This document shows positions 32,267 to 44,077 of a stretch of DNA of 64,000 nucleotides, in pieces. The notes under the pieces were generated by a model. That model searched no databases, was not told the DNA's origin, and saw only the letters and a program-made list of their open reading frames with translations. Origin of the DNA: Ustilaginoidea virens (Eukaryota > Ascomycota > Sordariomycetes > Hypocreales > Clavicipitaceae); assembly GCF_000687475.1 (NCBI RefSeq), contig NC_057319.1:930001-994000 (forward strand), in the 5' to 3' direction. The position numbers were made by a program, and so were the translations under genes. Position 1 is the first letter of the stretch. The number at the start of each line of letters is the position of its first letter.

Positions 32267-33440
32267 TTCACCCCCCTGAGGTAGACGCGGTTGCAGCCCC
32301 AGGGCGGTAGAAGTCCCAGATGGAGGTGATTGCATCCGCCGCAGTGCTGAAGCCGTGGCGTAAAGCCAAGGGGGCTACGGGGACGGCGTCGCTCCCAGGC
32401 TGCCGCTGGTCTGGAGATGGCTGCCGCTGGCGAAACGATACTCGCTGGCGCCTATAAATATCCCCCGTGCTCCGTAGATGCTTCCGTCTCAGGCCTAGCT
32501 TACCGCGTGATCGGCGGGTTACCAGGTGCCTAGTGGACTTGGCTCTCGACGAACCCCTTATCCACGGAGTACAGGGATGTAACTATTACAGGACCCACTG
32601 CTGCACGGGGGCGTCCGTGCGGATCGACGGCCAGCGGAGCGCGGATCGCGGATCGGAAGGCGGCCCCGCACCGCACCGCATCCCTCCCGAGCTGAGCTGA
32701 GCCCCGCAGCGGCGCGTACGCTAGCGGCTATAGTGGCAGCGCCCTGCCCGCCCTGTGACAGGTGACAAGGGGGGAAATGGAACGGTGTAGAGGGTGTTTC
32801 GCCTGTGGCATCGGACAGGACAGGGCCTGCCAGGATCGGCCCCTACACTTCTCCTGCGCTAGACTCGCGCTTAGCCTTTTGACAGATGGCTCCTTTGTGC
32901 CGCGGCTGTACGGAGTAGTACATCCGGACGACGGGGAAGACTTCGCCCAAGCAGCATGTCGGGAGGGCAGCGCGGCCGGCTCACCCGATCGGCGCGTGTG
33001 GCGCACCCAAGTACTAGTACGCCGCTTATCATAAGCGGGGTCAATATATGCGGGGGGAGCGCTTGCAGCCCCTTGTCGTCATGTCGTCCATGAGGAATTG
33101 CCGAATACCGAGAGTACCTAGCCTATATATAGACAATACCTGATATCGGGCAATTGCGTACATCATCGGATGACACCGGAATCCTAAGCGCCCAATAGGA
33201 GGGGATTGTCGAGAAACAATGACTTCGTAATGACTGCAACGGACGCGTCCGTCTTGTTGGATGCAGCATATATGTGCTTGGACAGGAAAAGACAAGTCCT
33301 GCCGCCGGGGCCTGCGGTGCGACAAGCATCGCGACGTGGATTGGGTCGGATAGGATGGGATAGGATAGGATCGCCAGCGATCCTACCATCTCGCGGGGCT
33401 CGACGGCCTTCCACGCCACCAGCAGCACGCGCCCGTTCGC

Positions 33441-33450
33441 ATATAAAAAC
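33441..33450 (+). promoter_or_regulatory. TATA box of the cytochrome P450 gene
   Basis: ATATAAAAAC lies about 95 bp before the P450 ATG and is followed by a CT-rich leader (GCTCTCTCTC), a common fungal core-promoter arrangement. Confidence 0.6.
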
Positions 33451-33540
33451 CCGACGAGCCATCGTCTCCCAACGCTCTCTCTCGCATCATCCCCCCGCTA
33501 ACCCCCCGTTCTTCAGCACAACTCCACGGCCCGCCCCATC

Positions 33541-35247
33541 ATGCACTCCGCCGTGGTCCTCGTCGCCGCCTCGGTGGCCCTCTACCTCGTCCTCCACTGG
33601 CGCCGCCGAACCCCCCCCGGCGGCGGCGCGCCCCTGCCCCCCGGCCCGAAACCCCTGCCCGTCCTGGGCAACGTGCTCTCCCTGCCCCCGAGAGGCGCCC
33701 CCGAGTACGCCCACTGGCTGCAGTTCCGGCGCTACGGGCCCGTCAGCGCCATCACCGCCCTCGGCCAGGTCGTCGTCATCATCCACGGGCGCGACGACGC
33801 CCGCCAGATCCTCGACAAGATGTCCACCAGGACCTCGGACCGGCCGCGGTCCGCTTTCGTCACCATGTCCGGCTTCGATCGGTTCCTGCCCGGCTCCCCG
33901 TACGGCGACCGCTGGCGCCGCCAGCGCAAGATGATGCACCAGTACCTCGGCACCGGGAGGCTCTCGCGCCGCTTCGACGGCATCCAGGACAAGGAGTCGC
34001 GGCGTCTTCTTTTCCGCGTCCTGACTGAGCCGGCGGGGCTGTTTGAGCACTTTAAAACGTAGGGAACAAAAGAAGAAACAAGAGGAAGAAAAAAAAAAGA
34101 AAAAAAATGAAAGAGACGGAGAAAATCGGCCGCTGGAACGTACGTACGTGTCGTGAACTGACTTGTTTCTTTTCTCTTGTCCAGGGAAGCTTCTGCCATT
34201 ATCCTGCACATGACGTACGGGTACACCATCGAGCCCGACAGCCCGGACCCGCTGGTCAAGCTGATCGACCGCATGATGGACAACTTTACAAAGACCATGG
34301 TGCCGCTCTCTTGGATGGTCGACGTGGTGCCCGCGCTGAAGCTCGTGCCCGGCCTGGCATTCAAGGCCACGGCGCGCCAGTTCCGCGCCGTCAACGACCT
34401 CGTCTCCAACGCGCCCTACCGGTTCGTCCGAAAGCAGATGGCGGCAGGCGCCCACTGCCCCTCGTTCGTCTCGTGCCTCGTTGAGGAAAACACCCGCTCG
34501 GGCGACCGGACGCTCGACCCGACCTCGGAGCAGGACATCAAGGATGCCGCCGGCATCCTGTACGGAGGCGGCGCCGACACGACGGCGGGCGTCCTGGGCG
34601 CCTTTGCGCTCGCCATGGCCATGTTCCCCGAGGTCCAGCGCAAGGCGCAGCGGGAGATCGACGCCGTCGTCGGCCCCGACCGGCTCCCCGGCCTGCAGGA
34701 CCAGGAGAGGCTGCCGTACGTCTCCGCCGTGGCCAAGGAGGCGCTGCGCTGGTTCCCCGTCGCGCCGGTCAACACCACCCATGCCACGACCGACGACATC
34801 CACTACAAGGGCTACCTGATCCCCAAGGGCGCCTACCTGCTCGTCTCGCTGTGGTGGCTCACCCGCGACCCGGAGACGCACCCCAGCCCAGAGTCGTTCG
34901 ATCCCGAGCGGTACCTCGCGCCGCGAAACGAGCCGGACCCCGCAGACATCGTGTTTGGCTACGGCCGGAGGATCTGTCCCGGCCGGTTCCTCGCTGAGCA
35001 GAGCCTCTTTGTGACAATTGCCCGACTATTGGCCACCTTCACCCTCGCGGGGGTGCAAGGTGAAGAGCAACCCAGGCTCGAGTTCACCCCGGGGCTGGTT
35101 TCCCATCCCGTCAAGTTTCCGCTCAAGGTGGAACCGAGAAGCGAGAGGCATGCTCAGCTCGTGAGGGCTGGGGCCGACTGGTCTCTGGACAAGAGCGATG
35201 CCGGGGCCCTTGCCGCCGAGGCTGACGACATCCAGAGGGCTTTGTGA
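33541..35247 (+). CDS. Cytochrome P450 monooxygenase
   Basis: Two exons, 33541-34058 and 34185-35247, encode 526 residues; the splice joins LFEHFKT to EASAIILHMTYGY. An N-terminal membrane anchor (VVLVAASVALYLVLHW) and a Pro-rich hinge (PLPPGPKPLPVLGN) mark an ER-bound microsomal P450. Key motifs: I-helix GGGADTTAG (Asp about 304), EALR (Glu 358, Arg 361), FDPERYL, and the heme loop FGYGRRICPGR with Cys about 437. The enzyme inserts oxygen into an unknown substrate using NADPH-P450 reductase. It resembles fungal P450s usually labelled O-methylsterigmatocystin-oxidoreductase-like. The neighbours give no backbone synthase, so membership of a metabolite cluster is not supported. The intron contains an A-rich tract. 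Confidence 0.92.
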
Positions 35248-35908
35248 TGTAAGAGACGACAGGTTTGAATAAGCCCTACCGAGCGGGCTGGTCTGTCAGG
35301 TGAAAAGCCTATGGGAGCTTGAGGTGGACATGGATGTGAATGTATTCCTAGGCAACTTCGCACGCCGAATTTGACATCTTGACTGACTCACCTTGCCCGT
35401 GGTAAATAAAGCTTCATGTCGGAGTCGTCGGCATGCAGAGAAACGAATCCAGGCCAAATTCTCACTCCCACATCCGTCAATAAGACGGCCAATTTCAGCT
35501 CTTGGCAAGTGACGAGTCATCCAAACCCCCGACCTCTCGTGACCGTTTAGCAAATATGACGTCCGGATCTGACGCACAGAGTCTCACGGCAATTGACCCG
35601 GTCGTGGCAACCATCCATCCCGGACCTCAGCCTCTGTCCAACGCGCCGACATTTATTGGCTGCAAGTTGCATCCTCACGACTTAAGGCTTCAAAAAAGTT
35701 CCCCGTCAGCAATTCAGCCAAGCGGAAAGGATCTACAGAACTCACGCCAGCTCGCCTTCCACAGCAACTTCCCCTAACCAACGCCACCAGGAAAAAGGTA
35801 TAAAGTCCACTTGAACCTTGCCGGCTTGGCCAGGTGTCGAGTACAAACTAAAGGCTTCTTTTCACTTTTTTTTCCCCCTCCTTCTTCTCCCTCAATCAGG
35901 CTCACAAC
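35248..35908 (+). promoter_or_regulatory. Upstream region of the six-cysteine secreted protein, TATA at 35799-35805
   Basis: No gene is supported here. TATAAAG at 35799-35805 lies about 105 bp before the ATG and is followed by a pyrimidine-rich leader (35860-35895). Confidence 0.55.
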
Positions 35909-36237
35909 ATGAAGTTGCTTGTGGCAGCCGCAGGACTCGCGGCCTGCGTCTTGGCCAAGGATCTCATCGTATGCAAGCAGACTCGCTTTAGGGACTGCGT
36001 CCCCGTCAGCTCTGCCTGGGTTTGCGACAATCTCGTGCCAGGCGGTGAGTTGGACCTGCATGGCTTGGAAGCGATTGCTGACGTGGACCAGATGGTAGGC
36101 CGTTTATCTCGGGGAGGGTCACGTCCTGGGGATCCTGTGACATCTTTAGCGAGAATGGATGCAGCGGCATCTCCAACAAGATGGACACAAAGGGGTGGTC
36201 CAGGTTTCCCTTTGCTGTCAAGTCCATCAGGTGCTAG
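35909..36237 (+). CDS. Small secreted six-cysteine protein, effector-like
   Basis: Two exons, 35909-36044 and 36092-36237, separated by a 47-nt intron (GTGAGT...GCTGAC...CCAG), encode 93 residues. Splicing rather than reading through is chosen because it gives a compact Cys-containing domain that ends cleanly at VKSIRC. Residues 1-16 (MKLLVAAAGLAACVLA) are a signal peptide. The mature ~77 residues hold six cysteines (VCKQ, DCVP, VCDN, SCDI, GCSG and the terminal RC), enough for three disulphides. GRPFISGRVTSWGSC is the most distinctive segment. No family is recognised. Size, secretion and even cysteine number are those of fungal effectors, antifungal proteins or surface proteins; function is not inferable. 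Confidence 0.75.
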
Positions 36238-36682
36238 AGATGGTAGCCTTGGTGTGCCGAGTTCCCAGTCCCTACCCAGGGTCGTGTGTGTGCACAGGGT
36301 AGATAGGCATCTTGTGAGATATGACGAAGTGGTTACGCATCCCATGGGAAAAGGATACTGGTTTACGTGATGAAGCAGTGCCTGCGTGCAAAAAGGGCGA
36401 ATAAGTTTCTTGGGGGTTGTTGAGTGGGGAAAATGGAGTCAAACCAGCAGTGCTTGTGGACAGTGTGAATACAGTGCCAGTAGTGCATCTCTTCGCACAT
36501 TGGCCAAGCCGTGGCATTGGCATTGGCATTGGCAGTTTCCATTTGCAAACCTCCAGATGTCCTGTCCTGTCCTATATTTCGTACATCTCAAGTACGCTGC
36601 ACATGTCCAGCTTCATTACAGGGATAGTTGCCCCAGCGCGTCCCGACAGATGCCACCTTTCTCTCACCCCCCCCAGCACACA
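36238..36682. other. Convergent spacer with GGCATT hexamers
   Basis: The 3' regions of the six-cysteine gene (+) and the flavoprotein gene (-). A GGCATT array occupies 36513-36534. No gene is supported. Confidence 0.6.
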
Positions 36683-38560
36683 TCAAACCGCGATAGCCAT
36701 CAGATCGATCCCCCCCTGCAAGTGCGTCTTTGAAGGCATCTTGTCCAACCTCATCAGCTCCGAAGTCTGCGACATCAATGGGTCTCGACCCATGCTAGCC
36801 ATGGCCACAACCGTCTCGCCCTTGGTGTAGTACGCGACAAACTTGGCTTCGGCTGGGTCGCCGTCGACAATCACGTCGTCCCAGCCGGTGGACACGTTGC
36901 CGCAATAGCGCATCTGAGCGCCGAGCGCCGACCAGAAAATCGGCACAAAGTGGCTTCGCTTCGTCGCCGGGTTGACAATGTGGTGCGCAACGTGTCGGCC
37001 GGAGTTCTGAGCCACGTTCCAATGCTCGATACGAACCAGCTTGCCTTCCCCTCCGGGACCAGAATAGGGGTGTGTGGCAATGTCGCCAACAGCGTAGACG
37101 TCTTTCAGACCTGCGACCTGAAAGTTGTCATCCGTCAGGATCGATCCATCCTGCTCCAGACGAAGTATGGAATTGTCTCTTAGGAACTCAGTTGCCGGAG
37201 CCACGCCGACACCTTGTATGACCAGGTCGGCCTCGAGCCTGGTGCCGTCTTGCAATACGACAGCGCCGACCTTGGAGGGGTCTGATGTCGACGGTTCGGC
37301 TTTCTCAACGCCTGCCTCCATGTAGAATTTGACGCCCTTGCCCTCGACCGATTTTTGAATACCAGCGCCAACTTTTGCTCCGAGCACCCGTTCCAGGGGG
37401 ACTTTGGACGCGTCCACCACGGTAACAGCATTGTCTTTGCATGTCGCGTTGGCAACCTCCATGCCGATGAATGACGCCCCAATAATGACAACCTTCTTGC
37501 CTTTGTCGCCGATAGCCTCCACAATTGCTTTGACGTTGTGCACGTTGCGCAGGGTGAAGATGTTGCCGAGCAGTCGGAATCCGTTGATTGGCAGCGTCCG
37601 CGCGGTGCCGCCGGTAGCGATGATCAGTTTGTTGTAGGAAATGCTGGCGCCGCTCTTGGTCGTCACCGTGCGGGCAGCAAAGTCGACGCTGGTAGCTTCG
37701 CCGTCCACCCATTCGACGTTTCCGCTGTCATACCAACTCTTGTCTCTCCACTGAAGCTTTGACAGATCGCTCATCAGAGATTTGCTCAGCTTGGGCCTGT
37801 CGATGGGGTAGTAGCCTTCGTTTGAAATCACAGTGATGCCGCCGCTAAATCCGTTCTCGCGCAAACCCTCGACAGCCCCAAGGGCGCCGGAGCCACCACC
37901 AATAATGACGACGTTGCCTGGCGACGATGCGGCGGCGTTGCAAGCGAAATTGGGTCTTCTCTTGGAGGTTTTGATTGCCGATTCGTCACCTGCAACATAG
38001 ACGCTACCGTCCCGCTGGGTGACTTTGAAAACAGGCAAGGCATCCAGAGCAGGCGCTTCCTCAACGTCTCCGTTTGAGATTTTGAAACAAGCTTGAACCA
38101 TGACGGAGAAATAAAATTAGCAAATCTTTCATTTTGAATGAGCCGCGATAACGGGGGGGGTAAGAAGGCGAAGAAATAAAGAAGAAGAAAAGGGGAAAAG
38201 GGGAGAAAGATGCAGAGGCAGAGACAGAGGCATACCACCGTGCCATGGACATTTAATATGACCGTCAGAGGACAAGACGCCCTTTGCCAAAGGGGCTCCG
38301 TAATGTGTGCATCTGGCCCCAATGGCTTGAATGTTGCCCCCAGCATTCACCAACAGGACCTTGCCGCCTTCGATGCCTTCCACCTCGACTTCCTGCTTCG
38401 ACCCTGGGGCCAGAGACAAGGACGTCAAGTCCTTGAGTTTGAATTCCTGGGCCATGGCTAGAGGAGCAGTGCACGAGTAGGCAGATTTAGGAATGATGAG
38501 CTTGACAATCGGGCGTGCCGAGCGGAAAGCAGCATTCAAGGGGGGGACACGACGAAGCAT
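36683..38560 (-). CDS. Rieske-FAD oxidoreductase, AIFM3-like
   Basis: Two exons, 38560-38236 and 38091-36683, encode 577 residues; the splice sits in the second Rieske motif (CPWHG|ACF). The N-terminus (MLRRVPPLNAAFRSARPIVKL) is basic and amphipathic like a mitochondrial presequence, but an inner ATG (MAQEFKLKD, residue 36) would give a cytosolic form. Rieske [2Fe-2S] ligands are Cys84, His86 (CTHYG), Cys104 and His107 (CPWHG). The two dinucleotide folds follow: FAD site VVIIGGGSGALGAVEGL and NAD(P)H site KKVVIIGASFIGMEVA, then DVYAVGD for flavin binding. This is the AIFM3/ferredoxin-reductase arrangement. A role in redox transfer or cell death is family inference. Confidence 0.92.
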
Positions 38561-40839
38561 AAACGTTGACCTTGGGCCAAAGGCGTAGAGAAGAAGGATA
38601 TGGTTATGTACGGCGCAAGGCCAGGATGAGTTGCGTCGAGTGAGTGAATACTGCAGTCAAAGTGCCGTCAAAGTGCAGTCGAAGCGAAGTACCAAACTCG
38701 CCGTGGCTGGAAGATGGCTCGAATCAGGGGAGTCGAGCAGGAGAGGGGCATCAATGATGCAATAATATGTAAGACGGCAGGCGCCTCTCGGCAAGCCAAC
38801 ACGTATTCCGGGAAGAATCAAGCCCAAAAATTGTCTTGGCTTGGTGCACCTCGAAGCCCCAAGCTGCTCAAAGCTGGCCAAAGCTGCGTGCGTCATGGAC
38901 CAGCAGGACTTGTGATGACGATGACAATGGCGCGCCCTATGAGTGGCTGCTGCGCCGCTGTTTTGTGGACCTGGAGCGCCAGCGGGAGCGGGGTTGCATG
39001 AGTTTATGACAGACAATACGTCCGTACAGAATGCTGCGTACATTACATTCCGGAGTGCAGGTCCCTTTGACTTCCAATCATGATGGCGCACGCCGCACGC
39101 CGCCATGTACCTGTACTTTCGCGTGCATGCTGCAGATGCGGGCATCTCGCAAGCAGCGACCATTGGCAGGCGAAAAATTACCTATCTGGGGGTTCCTTGG
39201 TGATGAGTCTGATGACGCGACGGCTTATTGCAGATGGCACGACCTCACGCATGATCCCGTGTGCCGTACGGAGTACAGTACTCGGCCGCTGCTTGAGCTG
39301 ACGAACCGGCAATCGGTGACACAAACCCTCCCACCCACATGGCAGAGACGGGAAGTACCTAAGTGGTTGCCAGCTAGTATGTACCCCGTACCAGCAATCG
39401 CAAGACGAAACCATCGTGGCGGCGATGAATCGAGCGGACCGGGCAAAGTCGAGTATTCACCGTCCTTTTCAGCCTTTTTTTTCCTGCTTGCTCGGGACTA
39501 TGCACATGCACACTTGCAAAGTCGAGAGGCTGGCAGTTGGGGGGGGGGAGTCTTCAAATGATGAGCGCAAGGCTGGGCTCGGCGGAATGCATCAACTGCA
39601 TCTGCATTTGGGCGCCTATTGATTGATCCGATGATCGATCCACTCACTCACCTCACTGGGGGTGGCTGGTGGTGGCTGGTGGCAGCTCTCAGGCCGCCCA
39701 GGCAGGCCGGCCTGGGGACCATTGAATGGATTTGGGGGACCACAAACTGACTACTCCGTAGACATCAGCGTGAGCCGCCCAAAACGGCCGGGCCATCCAT
39801 CACCAGGCTCCATCCCGTTGATGCATGGCAACGCTCTGCCTGCATCCGAAACATGCTGGGTCGACTTGGACAACCCTTGCCCTGACTTGTTTGGGTTGCA
39901 TATTGATGCGAACCCACCCGCGAGCACCCGCTGCCCAGTGCCCAGAAGTTCAAACTGCCAGCAGCTGCCACCTCGAGCCGCCAGGTGCTGGTCTAGGTGG
40001 AGCAGCGCCGTCGATTGATTGGCCTCGCCTTCTGCTCAACTCCGGTTTCGACAAATCGCCGGAACGAGTCTGGCCAAGTTCTCACCGCCAGCGTCTCCTC
40101 GACTGCAACTGACTGTTCTCCGTGCCCAAAGGCAGATGGCCCGTCTCGATCCCGACATTCATTGCAGTCCCCTTTGCCGCTTCCGTCGCGCGCCGTACGT
40201 AGCCTTGCTGTGCAAACATCTGGCTGCAAGCCCCGTCTTGGGTGTCAATCCCCACCCCTCCCCTCCCTTGCCCAGCCTAAGCTCGACTTGGAACCCAACC
40301 GCCTCTTTTCCATCCTCGAGATTGACCCGACTGAACATGCGACCTCATTTGCTACGCATTTATTCCCCACCCAAACGCGACTACCTAATGGAGCAGCCTT
40401 GAACATCTTTTGAACATCTTTTTACCCTCAGGTCTCCGAACTCGACAAGTGGACGTGCTTCTTAATCATCGTTACGCGCTGCTCGCCCTCGCCCTCGCCC
40501 TCGCCCTCGCCCGCGCCCGCGCCCTATTCCTCCCTTGAGACTCGCCTACCGCCTACAGATGTCTCATATCCCTTCGCCCCTTGACGACAGGACACAAACC
40601 CGCTGCCCGCCGCCGACTGCCGACCGCCGAGTTTTCCGGACCCTCCACCGCTTCACGTCGTTGGAAGCTGCCTGACTCTCGCCGTTACGCGCCCCCTATC
40701 CTCCCTCTCCTCCCAGCTTCATCTGCGCATTTGCCCATTCGCCTGTTGGACCATGGTGCTTGCTACCGAGCTTCCCATCTGACGACGTTGAGCCAAGCCT
40801 GGAAGGCGCCTAGCGTCTTGGCGTCACCGATAGGGGACC
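38561..40839. other. 2.3-kb divergent intergenic region
   Basis: Lies between the Rieske flavoprotein (-) and the coiled-coil gene (+). No gene is supported. It has two exact TACGGAGTA/TACTCCGTA elements (39267-39275 and 39752-39760) and a CGCCCT hexamer array at 40483-40525 that passes into CGCCCG. The CT-rich 40,530-40,830 stretch is a plausible leader. Confidence 0.55.
40483..40525. repeat. CGCCCT hexamer array
   Basis: About five CGCCCT units followed by CGCCCG units, about 315 bp upstream of the coiled-coil gene's ATG. Confidence 0.85.
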
Positions 40840-43492
40840 ATGGCTTCACGCTCCCGAAACGGGACGCCTGATGCGAGTCTTCAGGCACGCCATCGCCGAC
40901 AGCAAAACCATGCCCATCTTCTGCATTGCTGCTGCGGCAGCGATGAGTGTGCGCTATTGCGACGTAACAGCTCCATTCTTGAATCCGTCGAGAAGGATGT
41001 ACACATGGCTGCTCAACTCGGCCAGGTACGTGCTCTGGTGTAACCTTTGGCTTGATGTCTCAGCTTTTTATTTTTTATTTTTTTTGCCATTTCCCGCCTT
41101 TCCCATTTGGCTTCATGACCCCCCTGCCCCGACAGCTTGCCGTCGATGGCGCTTGACATTTCTCGCCCGCTGTAACGCGAGTGCTCATTTTGCCCAGCCA
41201 GCCCATCAGCATGTCACTCCTGCCGTTTCATCGTCTTTGTCTCTCTTGCAGATGACCGTGACGCCACCAGTGTCTACACCCACTTATACGCGGCCTGATG
41301 GACAATTGTTTCACATTCTTCCCATGTTTCTTCTTGTTCTTGTTCTTGTTCTTCTTTGTTTCTCCATCTTGTTCTGTTGATGGACCAGCTCTCGGTCTGT
41401 GGCCAGGATTCGTTAGTTGTATGCGGTCTTGCCCTTTTTGTTTGCTAATGTGTGCCCCCTCTAGGCTTTACTTGCAAGACATGAAGCGTACATGGCAGAT
41501 GCGGAACGACAGCGACTCGATTTGAACGCCCGCATTGAGCGCTTGGAAATGGACAACCAGGAGCTCACGCTAGAGAATACCAAGAAAATAGAGGAGAACC
41601 GAAGCCTGCTAGAACAACTCGAGGCTCTCAACAACACTCTCTGCGATTCCGACCTCAAGATCAAGACGCTCGAGTCCAGCCTTCTCTTGTCGCAACAAGC
41701 AGTCTCTCGATTGGAGACGGCTGCGAAACGGGCGGCTGATGCTGAGCGCCACCTGTTCGCTTTGGAGGAAGAGCAAGACCGGCTGCAAAACGAGCTCATT
41801 GCCACCAAGGACGATGCTAGGTCCCACGCCCAACGCTTCAAGGAGGCGCAGCGCGGCATCATGGGCATGCAGGATCAGCTCGAACGCATGGAAGAGGAAG
41901 CCCGCCAGGAACGCGATCGCCATGCCGAAGTTGTTGCGCGAATGGAGCGACAGCGCGAAATCGAGAAGCAGCTGGATACCGCTGCTGGGCGGCTCAAGGG
42001 GGCTGCTGCCACCAAGTCTCTCCAAGACCAAAAGCACAGCAGCAGGATTGTCGGACACTTTGTAAAGGACTTGCTGCAAGATAATGCCAATCTGCAGCTG
42101 GGCATGGCCGAGCTGCGGGAAATGCTGATGAATTCCAACGACGAAATCCAGTCGCTGAGAGACCAGCTATTGCACCATCAGCCTCTGCCGCATCAAGATT
42201 CGAACGCGCCGTCAACGTTGCGAGCTGAACTCGAGCCCATGCTCGATGCACCGTCTTTATCTCAACAGCTGCATATCCACCACCATTATCATCTCGCGCC
42301 GAAGCATGAACATAAAAGACCAAGGAAAAAACGACAAAGCCTCCTCCCCGGCGTCTCTACGCCAGCCGCAATTTCAGCCCCCTCATCCCCGAGGAGGTCC
42401 GGGCAATGGGGGCTAGTGTCTCGTCAAACCGCGCCCGGTTTGCTGAACCATACGCCTCCTCCTTCGTTATCCAACCCGAACCCGCCACCATGGCAAGCCA
42501 GCTCTCAGCCGTCGTCGGAAAACTCATCATCTGTGCCCAGCTCGCCCCAGACTCGACAACTCGGAGTTTTTGACTCCAACTTGAACGATTCGGATGCGGT
42601 GACTTCCCCCACGACAAGCTTCGATCCCCTGTCGCCCACTTGGCGCGCGTCTCATTGTCAGAGACAATCCGTGTCGTCGCAACGGAGTTTCCAATCCTTG
42701 GCCATGTCTCTACTAGATCCTGGTCCAGACACGCCGCCAAACTGCCAAACCATTTACTCCAACTGCGCTGGCAAAACCATCAAGGAAGAAGACGAGGAGG
42801 AGCAGTCTCTGCCCACTCTGAAGCAAGTCCCGGAGCGTGTCAGATTAGATGCGATGGCGACGGAAGACTCGTCGGTTGATGGGGACTCGGATTTTTCTCG
42901 AGACCAGTTTATGCACGCCAGACGCTTGCATCGTGCCTCGTCGCACGAGTCCATCATGTCACTCACCGGAGGTCTCGATATCCACACTCTGAAATCCAGG
43001 CCCAGCCAGATGACCTTGCGGCCACTAGGGGGAGCCGACGCAGTCGTGACCGGCGTGGTGGCTCGTCCGACGCTGTCGCGAGCATCAGCAAAACGAAGCG
43101 ATGCCGCGTTGCGCGACTACTTTGCCGGCTTTCAGACGGCACGGGCCATCCCGAATCCCGCGGCGCAAAGCTTGTCCTCGAGTCCGGCATCATCCGAGGG
43201 GGCATCTAGAACACTAGGCAAATGGGCGGGATGGCGACCTTGGGGAGGCAGCGCGACCTCTAGCCCTGGCGGCCCCCCGCCCGTCATCGAGTCTGCTGAA
43301 AGCGACGCGCTCAAGGACAAGGCCAAGAACCGGATCGTGGAAAAGGAGTGGCTTCGAGTTCCCGGAATCAACCAGCCTGGTGCCATTCCTGGATTTCAGC
43401 AGTACTGGTTCTCTCAAAAGCGAAAGGGAGCACCAGCGCAAGTGACCTCGAAAATCGTGGACCAAGATGCCTTGGCAGAGGTTCTCAAGTAG
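40840..43492 (+). CDS. Long coiled-coil protein with disordered Ser/Pro-rich middle, function unknown
   Basis: Two exons, 40840-41025 and 41465-43492, encode 737 residues. The join gives AAQLGQ|ALLARHEAYMADAERQRLDL, a continuous helix. Residues ~45-260 are coiled coil (ARIERLEMDNQELTLENTKK), broken into several heptad blocks. Then come a His-rich patch, a basic KRPRKKR stretch and a long Ser/Pro-rich region with many SP/TP sites, suggesting phosphorylation. A conserved-looking C-terminal block ends VPGINQPGAIPGFQQYWFSQKRKG. No catalytic motif. Such proteins are often auto-named 'M protein repeat protein'; cytoskeletal or cortical scaffolding is a guess. The 439-nt intron is far longer than others here and may hide an alternative exon. 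Confidence 0.82.
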
Positions 43493-44077
43493 AGCGCGAC
43501 AACAGCTGATTGATTGTGGGAAATTGGTGAACCTGGGGACAGTCGGCGAGGGGTGCGGATATCTTAGATTTGGGTTTGCATTTGGACGGTTGCATACATA
43601 GTACGGGGAAAGCAGAGTGGGAGACAGTTTACAGTCTACGGTCTGCCAAGCATCAGGCATTATCATTAGAGAGGGATATGCTGAATTTGCCGGAGTATGG
43701 GGCGTTGTTTATGGGCGACGTAGATACCCTTGGCCGAGACAGCGGTCAATTTTTTTTTTTTTTTGTCTTCTTGCTTTTTCCCCCCTTTTATTAACATGTC
43801 TACATTTGCACTTGTTAGAGCTGTTTCCAAGAATGTTGTAGATGAAGTTTGAATATCAATTTATTTCAACTTGATTCGTTCTTGTTGGTATCGCACATTG
43901 CTTTGAGCACTTTGTTCCAATTCTTTCATTCCTACCATCCTGGTGGTTTTGCGCACCGATCGTTTCCGTCAATCATCAATCAATCATTCGTGTTGCATGC
44001 TGTCAAAAAATTCCGACTTCCTGCACCAACTAGTCTTTAACCCCCAGCTCATTTTACATCGTCGAGCGGTCCAGCCA
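43493..44077. other. Convergent spacer, AT-rich
   Basis: The 3' flanks of the coiled-coil gene (+) and an HsbA-family gene (-). Includes a T tract at 43749-43764 and AT-rich sequence to about 44,040. No gene is supported. Confidence 0.6.

Larger units (their letters stand above)
31864..33540. other. Intergenic region upstream of the P450, with 27-nt G tract and orphan TATA boxes
   Basis: No supported gene in 1.7 kb. TATATAAG at about 31980-31987 and CTATAAATA at about 32452-32460 look like core promoters without a recognisable downstream gene. It also contains the long G tract at 32240-32266, TACGGAGTA at 32909-32917 and GGATAGGAT units at 33348-33371. Confidence 0.5.

Noticed and set aside
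33487..34881. 464-codon minus-strand open frame
   Set aside because: Antisense shadow of the P450 and runs through its intron.
31663..35247. Secondary-metabolite cluster around the P450
   Set aside because: No polyketide, peptide or terpene synthase, transporter or cluster regulator nearby; flanking genes are housekeeping or small secreted proteins.
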